Shown piece by piece: positions 23,729 through 38,300 of a stretch of DNA of 64,000 nucleotides. The DNA comes from Pseudoscleropodium purum (taxonomy: Eukaryota > Streptophyta > Bryopsida > Hypnales > Brachytheciaceae), in assembly GCA_963969395.1 (NCBI GenBank), contig OZ017801.1, positions 8,995,611 through 9,059,610 of the forward strand, given 5' to 3'. Every line of letters starts with the position of its first letter. Within the stretch, counting starts at the first letter, position 1. A program made the translations under genes and the position numbers. The notes under the pieces are model-generated. The model made no database searches, was not told where the DNA came from, and saw only the letters and a program-made list of their open reading frames with translations.

Positions 23729-25802
23729 TTGATGGTGAAGGATCGACCCATAGCATGGACGGAAGAGATCTGGATGGATGTGTATTCATTCAAAAAGAGC
23801 ACACTCAGATTAGTTAGAAGGTCAAATAAATACGTGACTAGAAAATTCTGGAGTTTGGTTCACGCCAAGGAGGGTTTTGCTATTAGTGACTACAAGAATG
23901 AGAGGCATAGAAGGGTATTAGAATTTCTAATTCCAATTTTCTATCCATAAAGGCCTACTCAAGTTATGGTCACAATAGCTAACACCATTTTTGGAGCCTT
24001 AGAGGACTGGATTGTGTACTAGGGGAGAGTAATTCAGGGTGTAGTCGCCAAACTAGTTAATCACATGGCTAGGGCAAGGCATAGTCTTGTCACCCCATAC
24101 CTCTTCCACCTCTATCATTACAAGGAGATTTTGAATGGGCAAGAAATGATCCAATACAACACCGAAGTCAAGATCCTAAAGTACAGACTAACGGATGAAT
24201 TTGAGAAGAAAGAGAAGGAATCCAAAGAAGGAGGACAATCAAAAGAAGAAGAGTTGGTTGACCAGAAGCGACGAAAGTCCATGGATCTAGCTGCACAAGG
24301 GAAAGTGCCAATTCCGAATAGAGAAGAGCCCTGCCAACTTTTGGATTAGTTAGAAGAGCTTGACTTTTTCGATTCCGAATTCCAATGGATGCAACAAACC
24401 AAGCAGATGTATGCCGATGTGGCAAACGTCATACTTACCATTGCGGGAGAATTCAAAGTGGAACTAGACCAAATTTTGGACAAAATCTGGAAGTGACCGA
24501 ATCCGGAGGAGTTAGAATGGAAGGCGGAGCAGATCCGGAAACTAGAAGAAGAAATAATTGACCTCAAATCCCAATTGGATTGGACGGAGCAAGAGCTCAA
24601 CATAACAAAGAAAGGAAGACGAATGCCCTTCAACTTGTCCATGGCCTGAAGGAATGAGTCGAGATGTTAGAATACATGGCAATCAGATCCAATCTATACA
24701 ATGAATGGATGAAAAAGTAAGGCCACCAAATCGGATCCAAGATGGTGCAAATGCTGGTTGACCAGGGTTGACAAATCTCTACGTCTGCCCGAAAAAGGCG
24801 TCCATAATCCAGACATCCGGACGCACGGACGCCAACGGACGTAGTGTCCCTCCCGTCGTCGGAAGGCGGACGGGCGGGCGGGCGGATGAGGGCAGATGGG
24901 GGCAGGGCAGACAGACGGGGTGGATAGGGCGGGGCGGACAAGGACGGGGTGGGACGGGTGGGGCAGACAGGGCGGGGCGGACGGGGTGGACGGCGTCTGC
25001 AAATGTCAGCGGACACTGCGGACACAACGTCCGCGTCCAGACGTCCCGGACGTCCGACCCTCCTGTCAACCCTGTGGTTGACTATGAAATTTGGATGGGA
25101 GTTATCTTGAAGGACATGCGCAAGTTGTTGGAACACTTGGATCTGGATAGGGCTCTAAACTTGGCAGAATTTCCAGAAGTCTCCAGAGATATAGCTTAGG
25201 GTACTTCGACTAAACAAACTACAACTCGTCAAACTCCGATCTGGCCCCCTACTAGTGTTCTAATTCAGCCACAATTAGAAAGATTGAAGGCTCTTTTGAC
25301 TCCAACTACAAGGACGGAAGTGGATCAAGTGCAGACTCCAATAGGACAGGTGGTACCAGAATCAAAGAAGGAAACAAGAGAAGAACCCATTCCAGTACAG
25401 CAAGAACTTCCCGTCCCAACTCTTCCACCATCTAGACAGGTTATAGTCGGAAAGACCAAGAAAGCAAGATCGAAGGTTTAAGGAAACCTCAATGATCGGA
25501 TGGGTGTCTTAGAGAATTCGGCTCGGTTTCATCCGAAAGACTTCGTACACATGGGGCAAGAGTCACCTAAGCGAAATCATAAGGAGATGAAACTAAGTGA
25601 CTCGGAGCAGGCGAAGAAGCTAAAGATTATGGAGATTGAGGAATCGAAAGAGGATGTATTGAAGTTTGGATTCGAGAAAAAGATGGATGATGAAGACTCA
25701 CCTCCGGAAATTCAACAAAAACCTCAGACCCGATCAACAACGAAGAATATATCGGTAAAGACTCCATGTAGTGAAAGCGGGAGTAGTATGAAGAAGGCAT
25801 AG
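23729..25802 (+). pseudogene. Decayed copy of the 53.9-55.5 kb element protein, split by a hAT MITE
   Basis: Conceptual translation matches the frame at 53866-55503 in order. Examples are PIAWTEEIWMDVYSF against PVSWNEGMWRAVYGF, ERHRRVLEFLIPIF against DRHRRLLQFLVPVL, ANTIFGAL against GNTIFGAL, and VTPYLFHLYHYKEIL against VCPYLFHLYRENQVL. Several stops (near 23948, 24020, 24346, 24496) and a frameshift near 24610 break it. A 312-bp MITE (24763-25074) is inserted. If the MITE and one target copy are ignored, SKMVQMLVDYEIWM aligns with SRMVRILADFAEQV. The C-terminal part (25284-25802) is Pro/Lys/Glu-rich and longer than in the younger copy. Base composition is AT-shifted relative to the younger copy, consistent with age. 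Confidence 0.75.
24763..25074. mobile_element. hAT MITE, 312 bp, CGGACG-rich, with 8-bp TSD
   Basis: The ends are CAGGGTTGACA and TGTCAACCCTG (11-bp inverted repeats). The flanks are TGGTTGAC at 24755-24762 and again at 25075-25082, a perfect 8-bp target duplication. Eight-bp duplications and CAGGG-type termini are characteristic of hAT elements. The interior is a CpG-rich array of CGGACG/CGTCCG and GGCGGG words. It interrupts the decayed frame at 23729-25802. Open frames across it are composition artefacts. Confidence 0.93.
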
Positions 25803-26990
25803 CAAGGGAGGTAGATAGCAAGCAATTAGTTAGGATTTTTATTTTTAGATTCTGAAATGGCTTTCCCAAGCATGGACCTGGATTTTGGATTTCTAGGGAT
25901 AGTTGGTTGTGAACTTTCCAGATATCTTGGGGTGTTCATTGAATAGTTACCTTGATTTCCAAGGAGACTTTTTGGCTTTTTAGCTGTTGATTTTGATTTT
26001 GGTTTTTAAAGGAGAGCAAGTTTATTGCCTTTATATTCCTTCCTAGCAATTATTCCATTGTATTTCATTCCTTTCTATAATCTGAGCCACTTGGTGGACA
26101 TTTTGACTCTGACATCTGTGTATAGATCGTATTTGTTTGTTTGTTGAAGGGTTGAAATGTGAGAAGGACGAGTGAGGAGGAATCTAGATTTGGGGTAATT
26201 AGGTTAGATTGAGAGAGTACTATTGTAATAGTGTTGGATTTGTGACTGAGGAACTGCACGTGGTGTCTTTGAACTATTGGAATGGTAATCCAGTTCAGCT
26301 AAAGAGTGGTATGAGTGTAGGTTCAGAATCATGTGTGATTTCGTGCAGAGATTAGCAACTATAAGCAAAAACTCCCACTCACCGGAAGGTCTACCAACCT
26401 TAAAATCCGTCAAACATCTAGAAAGACTATCTCTTTAGTTGGTTTCGGGTTGCTTGTGATCTGTTGTTGTAGTGGAGGGGAGTGTGCAAAATCTTGAGTG
26501 ATCTACTTGCAAGATAGGCCATCCAAAAAGTTGTGAGGATCCAAATCTTCCTTCTTTGCTGCAATACCTTGATTACTTGGGTATTTGTTTGTTTTAGTCA
26601 GTTTAGTAAGTGTGAGAGAATTTAAGTGGTGAAGTCCCTACCTCTCGAAAGATCAACAGCAGACCCTTTGATCGTAAAATAGAGGAATTGAAACTAGTAT
26701 ATTGAAGAGTTGTAATTAGAAACTGGGTGAATCCGGATCCGGATTGGAATCTGGATAGTAGCTAAATTTGAAAGTGAGAGGAAGAGAGTAACCGGAAGAA
26801 GAGAGAAAGAGACAATCCAAGTATTGAAGTTTGGAAGAACATCTGGAATTCCTTGGGACAATAATCCATGTCATCTTACCATAATTTTGTATGTAAGGAT
26901 ACTTATGCCTAGATTACGAATACAACACAGCCTACATTGATTGTCTTTTGCTAGTTGGATTTGCAATTTCAGTTGCACCATTCATTATTC
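25803..26990. other. Downstream region of the older element copy
   Basis: No gene is called. Positionally equivalent to 55504-56700 of the younger copy; both have short GT-rich words and 'gaggaact/gttcctcag'-type landmarks, but the alignment is weak. Short open frames on the minus strand have no recognisable domains. Confidence 0.35.
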
Positions 26991-27005
26991 AACTTGATCC
27001 TACAC

Positions 27006-27310
27006 CATGGTTGTCATAGTGGACGGACGTCTGGTTCGCTCGTCCATTAGAGGTCCCACTTGTCCGATACAGTCAACACATAGTTGACTTTCTAATAACG
27101 GAAAAATAGGCCACGTGGATGCCATGTGGATTAAGGAACGGACGGACGGATGGATGAGATCGTCAGGGCGTGGACGAGATCGTCCGCACCCTGGATTTTG
27201 CATTCCGAGGTGACATGTCATTCCACAAAATTGCACAAGTTACAAAATTAAAGCCGTCCGGACCGTCTGTCCCGTCCAATGACCCTAACTCGCCCATTAT
27301 GACAACCATG
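27006..27310. mobile_element. Second hAT-like MITE, 305 bp, with 8-bp TSD
   Basis: The ends are CATGGTTGTCATA and TATGACAACCATG (13-bp inverted repeats), flanked by TCCTACAC at 26998-27005 and 27311-27318. The 8-bp duplication fits hAT. The terminal sequence differs from the CAGGGTTGAC group, but the interior again carries CGGACG, CGTCCG and ACGGACGG words, so it may be a related subfamily. Confidence 0.9.
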
Positions 27311-27318
27311 TCCTACAC

Positions 27319-29398
27319 TACCTATCCACCATATTGAATAGGTATAAGGGAATAGTGGACTTGTAAAAATCTTCACTACATCGAACAAATGTTCTTAACA
27401 ACCCTCTAGAGGGCTAAAATTTCTTGTAATGAAATCTTGAGTTTGAATTTTTTAAAAGAAATAGAATCTACTCTAATTCTATTAGGGAAGTATCGAAAAT
27501 ACATTTTTTTTGAAATTTTTTTTTTGATAGCAGGTTGTTCCATTTGCTGCAAGGAACAATTGTAAGGGAACATGCCTAAAATAGGCTTTTTGAGCCCCCA
27601 AATTTCTTCTAATGCTTGCATTTTTCATAAATAAGTAAGGCAAGCCTTTTTTGAACACTTAAATAGTTTTAGATATAAGTAGGGTGGGGTTCTTCAAAGG
27701 GTAAATTTTCACATGTCTAGTAATAAACAATAGAAGGTTTTCAGCTTTTCATAATCTTTTTCTACACCATAGAATTATTGTGAATTTTTTAGCAAAACAT
27801 TAGAAGATTTTTGGGGCCTGTGGATGTCTGCGAGTTATCACAGCCTGTGAATGTAGGAAACAGGTTCAGCACAACGGTCTGACGTGGCCGAGACCCTGCC
27901 ACATCATTGACCGAATTTTTTTTAAAATTTTTTTGCATTTGGAGACTAAATTTTTTTTTTTTCATTTTTTTTTCATTTTTTCATTTTTTCATTTTTTTCA
28001 TTTTTTTTTCATTTTTATGGAAAAAAAATTTCTGACAGTGGGCCATTCCCCTCGCTGCGAGGAACAACTATAGGGGAACAGGCTTGAAACAGGCTTTTGG
28101 ACCCCCCAAAACTCTTCTAATGATGGGCTTTCTTCCATTATGATGATAAGGAACTTTCTTTTTTCCAACCAAAGGGTGATAGCAATATTGAAAGTCTTAT
28201 TAGCCACTTACAATGTGCTAGAGCTATGTCAAGAATTGCACCATAATTAATTGCTATTCCTTTCTTCTACATGAAAAAGTAGTAGTCTACAAGGCTAGAA
28301 TGGGGCGTTGATTGTAAATGGATTGTTTTTCATTCTCTTTAACTCTTAAAGTACCTTGACTATGTTTTCACTAAAAACTCTCCAAAATTGCCATTTCTTG
28401 TATAAGTTTCAAATTTTAGAAAAAAAATCTAGACATATATAACAATAGGATGTTGTATTATATTGTTTTGAAAAAATATGGAGAAATTCTCAAAAATTTT
28501 CATTGTGTAGATTGCAAGATATTAGTGTTTGAATTGAATTGACAAAAATCTGTTTTTTGGGCCTTACGAAAAACCAAGTAGTTGCATTTTACAAGGTAAC
28601 ATCTATATAGAAAAGTGTCCAAAGTGATGTTGTTTTTTGGAATTCATTTTTCAAGGCAAGTTGTCTATATGCTTGAAAATTCAAATCATTTAGATTTGTA
28701 CAACACAATAGGAAAAAAATAGTAAATCCAAAAAAATGGAAAATGATTCAAAATATTGAATTGTTAAGAATTTGTTATAGAATTGAAAAATGCCAATTCC
28801 AATGGTTGTATTGTTGTAATAAGCAATCTACATGCTATGATTATTTTTTTTTCCAAATATTGAAATTGAATTAAACAAAGGTCTTCAAAGTATATTTTAG
28901 ATTAGAGATTCCTTAATTACCCACAAACTAAAATTTCTCATAACTTTCATCTCATTAATCAAAATGGAATGAATCAAAGCTTTTCAAGGCATATATAAAT
29001 CTTAAGAAACAATTTCAAATTTTTTATTTATGAAAAAGGTGATTTTTTTCTAATTTGCCTAAGTTGCTTAAGTTGAAAAACAAACTACATATCATATAAT
29101 AACTATTTAACCATGTAGTCATTTGTTATGAAAATTTTGGGCCTTGAAAAAAACCTTGTCTGTATGTTGTGTGAAAATTTCAAAGTAAAAAGATAAAAAC
29201 TCCATTTGTAGTGAGCTGTCCAAAATTGCTATGTTGCCAAAAACATAGCTTGGTTTTTAGTTTAGGAGTTAAGGAGCTAATTGAGGTCCTTCAGTTTGAA
29301 GAGCTTGAAAGGAATTTTGGAGGTTTCTAATTTCAAATAATGTAAAAGGACCTATTGCTCCTTTCCTCTACAATGTTGTCTAGCCTACTTGTTGAACT
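27319..29398. other. Gene-free AT-rich stretch with local duplication and T-rich tract
   Basis: Contains a diverged duplicated unit (27520-27620 and 28025-28130) and a TTTTTTCA-type microsatellite at about 27955-28016. The rest is AT-rich without coding signal. It forms the 3' flank of the receptor kinase gene ending at 29399. Confidence 0.5.
27520..28130. repeat. Two diverged copies of a 100-bp unit, about 505 bp apart
   Basis: 27520-27620 and 28025-28130 share 'gctgcraggaacaa', 'ggggaacakgc', 'aggctttt' and 'cttctaatg' in the same order and orientation. Minus-strand frames through each give related peptides (for example EEIWGLKKP against EEFWGVQKP), a result of DNA similarity, not evidence of a gene. 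Confidence 0.65.
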
Positions 29399-32300
29399 TT
29401 ACAACCAAGTGTTGCTCAAACATTCTTCCTCTACTACACGCACTTCAGAATCTATGTCCCCTTGTAATATAGACACAATGCAGGCCATGTTGGGCTGCCT
29501 TTCTACTACATTGGAAATGCATAAAAGACACATGTTGATCACTTGTTGCATGTCTCGCACTTCTTCATTTATATGCAGAGTTAGATCCACTAGGTCTAAT
29601 ACCCTATCATCCTTGTACAATTGCCATACCTACATCATGGATGAAATCATGCACCTTCTTAATAATTTAAGAAAAATCAAAGTCTTCTAGCTATATTTTT
29701 GTACTATTATTAGTGATGTAATGGATTAGGTAATTTGAAAGTAAAGCCTCGTTATGAGAAATATTGTGCCAAACCACAAGAATGGCAACAAATCAAAGAT
29801 GTTATTTCTCATTTTGAAGTTCTACTTTCACATTACCACACAAATTCTCTTTGTTAGATGGTTGGATCTTGCCATCTTGGTCAACCATGCTCAAGCTATG
29901 ATTTAGAAAGAAGTGCATCATAATGCTAAAGCAATCCTACATTTTGAAAAAGAATATGCCTTTCTTCATTTAGTGTGAGACTCATACTACTATTCATAGG
30001 AGACTAATATTTAGTTCCCACTATTAAAATTCCTAATGAGTTCCACTTCTCCGTGTATTTCCAATGTATTATACACCAAGAAATGTGGGACTCACTGGGA
30101 ATTTTGACACCAAGAACTAAATATGAGCTTCCGCACAATTTGACCTAAAATGGGCCCCATTGATATTATGGAACGAGATTGCAATGGTGGTAAGAGGAAG
30201 ATTGAAGTACCCATTGGAAAAGGTAAACTTGCTCTGATGACACAGACCCATCAATGTTGTGGCGCCCACTTATAATCTCCAAACATAGTACCCCAAAACT
30301 GTACACATCTACTTTGTCACTCAGGTGACCAAGTAAAGCATACTCTGGTGCCAAGTATCCTCTGCAACCGTCATTGTTCACATTTAGAGTGACAATGTTA
30401 GTGATCAAAGCATCGGCAATGGATTGGAACTCAAATCGTCACTTTCATTAAAATGGCGGTATTCCAATAACTAAGTTCAAAACAAGTGTTCTCGAAACAT
30501 AAATCCACATCTATCGTAAATTTTAGACCTTTATGGACAAATTAGTATGCCACCATTTTTGGCGACTGAATCGTGACCCTTAAAACTAAATTGATGTTTC
30601 AATTGATCGATGACAGAGGAATTGAAGCCACTGCCAATGCCTCCATTGCATTGCAGGGGTGGGAAAAGATTGGACTTACTTGGTTACAGCAATATGCAGA
30701 GTCATAATGTGACTTTGTTCATCGGGAAACAATAGAGCCAAGCCGAAATCCGAAATCTTGGGCTCCAGATTCGAGTCTAATAAGATATTTGCGGCCTTGA
30801 TGTCCCGGTGGATGACTCTGGGATGAGCCAATGCATGCAAATAATGCAAACCACGAGCAATGCCCAAGCAAATCTTGAGCCGCACAGACCAGCTCGAGAG
30901 CTGACCGCTCATCTCCTGCTTTTTGGATCCTACGGAGAACAGGGGAAACCATTAAAAACTGAAAGTACAAGAGTGGTGATTATAGAGATATATGCCTAAA
31001 TGACAGGAGCAGAAGAAGAAGCCATCATGTGAGCTAGGCGTCAATGCACAGAGCTCTGTTGAACAAACATACCGAGAAGAATTTGATCAACATCGAAATT
31101 ATCCACGTACTCGTACACCAACAGCTTTTGAGATTCACGAAGACAGCATCCTTTGAGATTCACCAGATTTCTGTGCTTCATGCCCGTGATCAGAACCACT
31201 TCATTCATGAAGTCATCGTGGCCTTGGGCTGTTTTGACGAACAGCTGCTTCAAGGCCACCACATGTCCACTTGGCAGCACACCCTGCAGATTGAATTTTA
31301 CTCCAAAGTCAGCACTCCAAATTCGGATACATGTGAGTTGTAAATGACTATAACAATTAGGAATGGTGCTTTCCGTCCATGTGGACGGTTGATATTCGAA
31401 TAAAGAATGTACTGGCGCACCTTGTATACTGCTCCATAGGCGCCCTCCCCCAACTTCATGTCTGGGTGAAAGTCTCGTGTGGCCCCCCGCAGCTCATTGT
31501 AGGAGAAAATAGTGGGCTTCACGTCAAACTCCTCAAATTCTGAATCGCGGTCGAGGGAATTCATGTTACCAAATAAAGAGATCGTCCGAATCATGCGAAG
31601 TCCTATGAAAAAATGCAACTAACCAGATGCGTGCATACGGCACTGTATGCATGCCCAAGGACACAAATGATTTAATTTCAGAGGTACTCACTTTGTTCGA
31701 ATTGAAGTTGCAGATACCGTTTGTATCTTCGGTTCTTGATAAGTATAGCACCCACAACAATCAGCAATATCAAGACCACCGCAGCAACACTGGTAGTGGC
31801 TGAAATGATGATAATCTTGCGGTTGTCTGATTTTGCTGCAAACGAAAGAAGGCAATAAGTTTTCTGTCGATGAACAATTACAAAATAAACTACGATGGAA
31901 AGACCTTGACAGAATAATTATGTATTGCACTTGCAAATCCGAATTGGTGATGTCAATCGTCAATCTGCGTGATACTCCAGTAATGGTACTTACCTGATGT
32001 TACAAAGCAGACTTGTGAACAGTAGCATCTGTGGGTATCATCGTTGGAGTCAACGTGATCACAATATGGATTCCCCTGTAGTCTGCAGAATATCAGTGAA
32101 ACAGTGACCATTATCAAACAAAGGAGCCTGACAAAACGAACATGACAGCTTTTTAGGTATTCTACTGCATTCAGATGATTCATTGCGACAGACGAATGGC
32201 CTCAGAATTGTACTTACAGGAAGACAGTAGTCGAGTTAGCAATGATGTAAGGGTTCGAATTTACATGCAGGATACTATTGTTTATTAAACTCAAAGTCCC

Positions 32301-35300
32301 CAACTTCTCAGATGCGTTGCCAGCTGAGTTTTTATCTTGAAGTAACCCCAGTTGAAACATCTTCAAAATGTCAAGAGTTCCTGTAAGACTGTTGTTGTCG
32401 AGGTACCTGGCAAATACTTTTGAGGTCAGGCTTGCAAGCAGAGACTCAAGTGCCATCTCATTTCCTGTCCTCACTTGACAGCCCTCAGCCATCTAATGTC
32501 ATGGAAATTAGAATCTATAGAACTAGTGCAGATTGATCTGTATCTCAGCTGTCCCAAGAATTGATGGCTGAGGTCCAATGAAAAAATAATTTGGGTAAGT
32601 TGGAACAGGGCGTGCAACTTACAGTTCCTTAATAGAGCCAAGGCTTGAGGCATTCCAGGATGGGAGAGGACCAGCAAGTTGACTGTGAGACAAGTCCACA
32701 AAAGCCTGACGTGTAGTACTTGCACTCAGATGAAGTATATCCACCAAGTTTGCGGTCCTGGTAAATCTGTTCCTGCTCAAACCCCTGTACCATATCCTCA
32801 CATGCAGATCATGTAAATATGATGCGTATGAAAATGTTATTGAGACATACTAAGGTCCAAACCACTGACTCATTTTCTGAAGAAATTATTATAGGAAGAT
32901 TGAGTATGGAATCAACCATCATTCTTAGCGTGCAGAGAGTGAGACTTACACATAATGTAGTGTGGAAAACCCTTTGAGATCTGGAAACGGCCCCTCAAAC
33001 TGATTACCAGAGACCATTCTGCAAGATTACCCGTTAACCAACTTTAGTACAAAGTTTGATTTTGTCACGGTCACCGACAGCAGATATTTGCATCACTGTT
33101 CTTTAAATTGGACATCGAAAGTCAGAGATCTAGATCGGGTGGAGCTTACAAATGCGTCAGACGGTGCATGGTAGTGAGGTTTGGCAAAGTGCCATTGAAA
33201 GAGTTGTCAGATATGTCCCTGAATAGTAGAAACCAGCCGATTTGTCACCAACATTGAATGAAACGCAGATCGACAAAGCTCACATGATGCAAGAATAACT
33301 GGGCATTTCGTACAAGTGAACTTTGAAACAAGAAAAAACCTAGAGATCAGAGGTCCTTACAGTATTTTCAGTTCCGTTTTATTTGTAAATGCATCCACTT
33401 GGATTGGTCCATACAAAAGATTATCACCAATGCTGAGTCCTTGGAGGTAATCCATGGTCCGAAACTGTTCAAATGGATAGGTTCCTTCGAACTGATTGCC
33501 GCTCAAGTCTCTGTTGAATGGGCAGAATACATTGACTGTTAGTGGAATGCATAGCTATTTCGCAGTACAATCTCAATTTGATAAATTCACCGCCTAGTAA
33601 AGCTGTCTCTTCTTTAGAGTGTTTTGTTTGCTCAGCGACTAACTTAGTCTGAGGAGCCTGGATCAATTTAGTTGGATAATGCATTTCGATCTTGCGACAA
33701 GAACTTCGGCTTAAACTGTTTTATTAGGCTTCAAGGATGACGCGTATCACTCACATTTGCAGAAGATTCCAGAACTTCGGCAGATTTGGAATCGTGCCGT
33801 TGAAAGCATTGTCGTGGACATCCCTAAGTCAAATGCAGGCACAATTCGATTCATCAGTATATTCAGTACAGCTGATGGTGTATTGAGGGAATTAATTCCA
33901 TCAGTGTTAATATCCGGGGATCGACAAGTCTTCATAAGAATGATCGAAATTTCAGGGTGTGCTAGATGTGGAACTTTCAAAGATACTTGCACATTCTCTT
34001 ACAAATACTGATGTTGACAGTAATCTGGGGATAGTATTTAGTATTACTTACAAAACATTTAACCACGTCTCTTGGAGTTCTTGAGGGAGAGGACCAGTGA
34101 GGTTTGGATTTCCTGTCAACTCCCTGCACATATTAGTGGCCATAAGTGCACAGATCAGCAATTCGAAGATAACTGCAATTATAGGAGAAACTAAACCCTA
34201 ATAAGACGAAAAGGTCTGAGAAGGTTCATGTTTGGTGACGTCAATTTCGTTGTATTGGCGGATAATCACGACAGTGCCTCTTTCAGGGTGGCATCTTGAA
34301 ACGTAATTCCATAGCAGCATAGTTCAAACCTCAATTTCGTTAAATAAGCGGAATTCCACGACTTTGGCACTTTTCAGGGAGTGCTACCTGAAAAGCAAAT
34401 CTATACCGTTCCTAATTTTGGAGTTTTTTTTCGATGAAAATCACAATTTTTGGCTTCGGTCCAGAATCGCGCCAATGGTCAAACTTACAATCAATTTTCA
34501 TCCTAGAAATATCTCTCATAATTTTCACTTGAAACTATGATATTGGTCGTTGCAAGAACCAAAGATGTTTGAGACCAGGGCCCTTTCAAAAATCCTGCCC
34601 CAGGTTAGGGTGAAAATTGAGGGTAAGTACATCCCTCCCCTTCCCTCCACCCAACCACACCCCACCTCACCTCACCTCCAAGTGTTTAGCTTGACATATC
34701 AAACCCAAAATCTGAAATTAAGTTTGCTGAACTTGGAAAGGAAAACCTAAATTATGTGGTAGATAAGAGAACTTACAAGGTAAAGAGATGCGAGAAGTTT
34801 CCAATGGCCGATGGCAAAACGCCCACAATCAATGAATTAGATAAATACCTATCCATTGACATTCCACTATAAACACAATATCACTGTTAGTCATTTGGAG
34901 TACCTTGACAACTATTTGGAGTGTTTTTTGAGAATAGACTGAGTGAAGAATTTGCAAAGAAAGTCCAACTCAACAACACCAGGCCACTAAGCTAGTTGAG
35001 GATGTTCAATGTCATGAAGATTCTCTACATCATTACTGGTACTAATGTCAATTTTGTTGAAGTGGCGCAATTCCAATTCCAAAACTTGCATCAATGAAAA
35101 TTTGGGGTCTCCAGAGGAGTATTTGACTTTCAGCAACAGTGCAAAAGCAGTAAAAAAGTATAATTTTTTTATTGGCTTTGTCCTTTGGACAGAGATTATG
35201 GCAACGACTCCACATTGACTCTACACAAATCTAAGTTTCCAAATTTGATCTATAACCCCATTCACATTCAACTATTGCGAGTTTCTTTTTGGTTTCTTTT

Positions 35301-38300
35301 TCTTTTTTCGCCAAAAACAGCCACCTAGGGTAGACCTTGGTTGATCAAAGGAGCCCCCCGCTTGGATGGACCCCTAGCTAATCGAGGGATCCCCCCACCT
35401 GGGCAGACTTCTAGCTGATCAAGGGAGCCCCTAACTGGGCAAACCCTTGGTAGGAAGCCCCCACCTAGTTAGAAGCCCCGTTTGGGAGGACTTTTTAAAT
35501 TTTTTAAGTTTTATTTTATTATTATTATTGTTATTATTATTATTTTAATAATTGTTCTTAATTGTTTTTTTACTTTAGATTCTTAGATTTTAAGTTTTTA
35601 AATTTTTAAATATTTAAATTCTAAGCTTCATTTTTTTTTTTTTTTTAAATCCTAATTTCTTAATTTTTTACTTTCTTACATTACAAATTTTTGCTTACTG
35701 AGTCATCAAATTAGATTAGATTTAGGTGGATTAGACCTAAGTTTAGACTTACGTAGATTTAAATATTCAACTTGGAATTCTTGTCATTAAATTCAATAAA
35801 GGTTCTTTTTTTAGAATCTAATGGAAATGCTAAGTTATCAAGTTAGGTGAGATTTTTGTATGATTTAGATGGTAGTGATGGTGATAGCAGTTTGGTGTGG
35901 TAAAGAAGACTATTATATTTATGCCTCAAGTTTCAGTGTCTACAAACTTCAACATTTTCTTCTCTTTTCTTGTACAACTTTTCAACTTTCGTTAAGTCGT
36001 TTGTAAATTTACTTATTTTTGCATTTGCAATGACTAGTAGTAAGATGGTATTGTCAACTGTCGAGATAGATGAAAATATTCGAGATGTAGTGTTTGAAGG
36101 ACAAATTTTGAGTAGCTACGATACTTATGATTATATTCATGCAAATTAGTCTAAAGACTGTGGCTATGCATATTTGCATTGTGATGTCATAGATAAAAAA
36201 ATGTTTAACAACAATTATTTTATCTGTCTATACACTACTAATTAAGTACCATCAAACTAAATTTCAATGAAGAAATTATGTGAGAGTAGAGAATTTTGCA
36301 ATCAAATCTAAAAATGGTGGTGGAATCCAAAAAAGAGACATGCCTTGTATTATTTATGTCCAATCTAATACGCGTATTGTGGTTCTTCCTTCTTTTGTAC
36401 CAAGATTCTTTCCTATTTTTTATACGGAGGATTCTATCAAAGATTTTGAAAAACGTTGTTACGAAAACTTTTCAATGGTGACATTTGTTGTTACTGTAAT
36501 AGCAATTAAAGGTCACTATCAAGATATGTTTCAAATAGTTGTTGCCGATGGACTCATTCATGATGATCATGATATAGTTGGTTTTACACATGCATTTCAA
36601 AGGAAGTATTTGAAGATTCAGAAAAGTTACAACGCAAGAAAATGTGTGCTTGTTATATTCAAGCACTTAAGTGTAACATCAAAGTATGATCGTTTTTTGA
36701 AAATTGAAGCCTATACAATTGTTACTCTCATGGTTAATGAAGAAAAATGTGTGCGATTGACTAACATTTATTACCAAATAATAGACTTTGGCACCGCATC
36801 CAAAAATCTTAAAGAAGTATAAGATGTATTGTGAATGTTTTATATTTACTTTTTTGTTTTTTGTTTTTTCAGTTTTTATTTTAAATTTTTACTTTTAAAC
36901 ATGTTGCAAATCATTGGTGAATTATCAATTTTGAATCCAATCATTCCACTTTTCAAACACATTTGTTCAACTTGTTAATTGACAAATATAATGGTTGTAG
37001 CTGCCAACAAATACTTCTGCAAAAACTGTCAACGTAATCAAGTGATTGAACAACAACTTTTTCTTCAAGGTAAAATCAATACACAAGATGCAGAAGACAT
37101 TGAAGTATTCATTGAAAGACTATAGTTGTCATCTATTATTCACATGTCTGGTTAAGATTTTTTGAGAGAAACGAGAAAAGTACAAATTAGAATCTTATCG
37201 AAGATTCACATCACTGGAAAGTTTCAATTGCCACCAACTTCGCACCTTGTTAGTTTTGAAGACCACCACAAAAATGAACCATCTAATGAATTAATTTTAG
37301 CAGACAGTAGTTTAGATTTTGTTTCTTCTCAATGCACACCTATCTCTTTTTCTTTTGTTCCATCTTGTATAGAAAACATGATTCTAATTTCAAAATAGGA
37401 TGTCATTTCATCTTTCATAGATTTTTTAGATAGCACTTTATCTCCATCACACTCTCGACAAAAAAATGTGAAGCAAAAATTGAGTGATGCAAAATAACTA
37501 TATGTATATTGTATTTTATTTGCATTTGACTTTTATGAAACTAATGCTTCTTTCTTATTTTTACAGACTCATTTGTATATTTGTATATTTGTATTGTAGC
37601 GACTTTGTATAGGTTTGTACAATTCGTAGAAAATTTTGTATTTGACATTTGTTAATATGACAAAATTAGATGAGATATTGAAATGTCACAATCTTCAATA
37701 CAATACACATTACAAATACAAATATATTTTGTTAATTTCAATGAAGAAATAAATGATGTACCAAATTATATGTGTATGTTGAAGATTAATTTGTTTAACA
37801 CTATACAACAACAAACAATCAAATCTTTATTGCAATGTGATTTTACCTTATTTATAAATGAATCATAGAATAGTTGTAATTAATATTTAGATGTGATTAA
37901 AAAAATAAAATCCCATTATATTTTGTGCTTAATAATACTGCGTACAGAAGTTTGATTATACCATCTATAAAACAATTTCTCTTTATCATCTATGTAAATA
38001 GTTTCAATACTCACCACCTTAAATGAAATCATCTTTATCAATATCTCCACTATTTGGATTTTTTTGAATTTTTTTTGAATATTTTTTTATCCACTATCAA
38101 TAAACTAATATTGGTGTTTATATAAGACAGAGATTCACGGTTACACCGTTCTTGTTTCCTTGTATTTGCACTTCTGCCGAAAGTCAAACGGCCCTTCAGA
38201 TGTCCCAGATTTTCTCAAATGTGACATACTAGCAGGCAATGGCCTAAAAAGCTAGGAAAGGTATGGATTTATGTTTCCGATTAGGTGTTCTCAACGGTTC

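Noticed and set aside
29355..29690. Plus-strand 111-codon frame
   Set aside because: It is the antisense shadow of the last kinase exon.
30166..30408. Kinase gene truncated after the APE motif because the frame ends near 30166
   Set aside because: A good donor at 30210 joins in phase to an acceptor at 29630, and the exon 29629-29399 supplies the missing C-lobe ending in [20 protein letters not shown].
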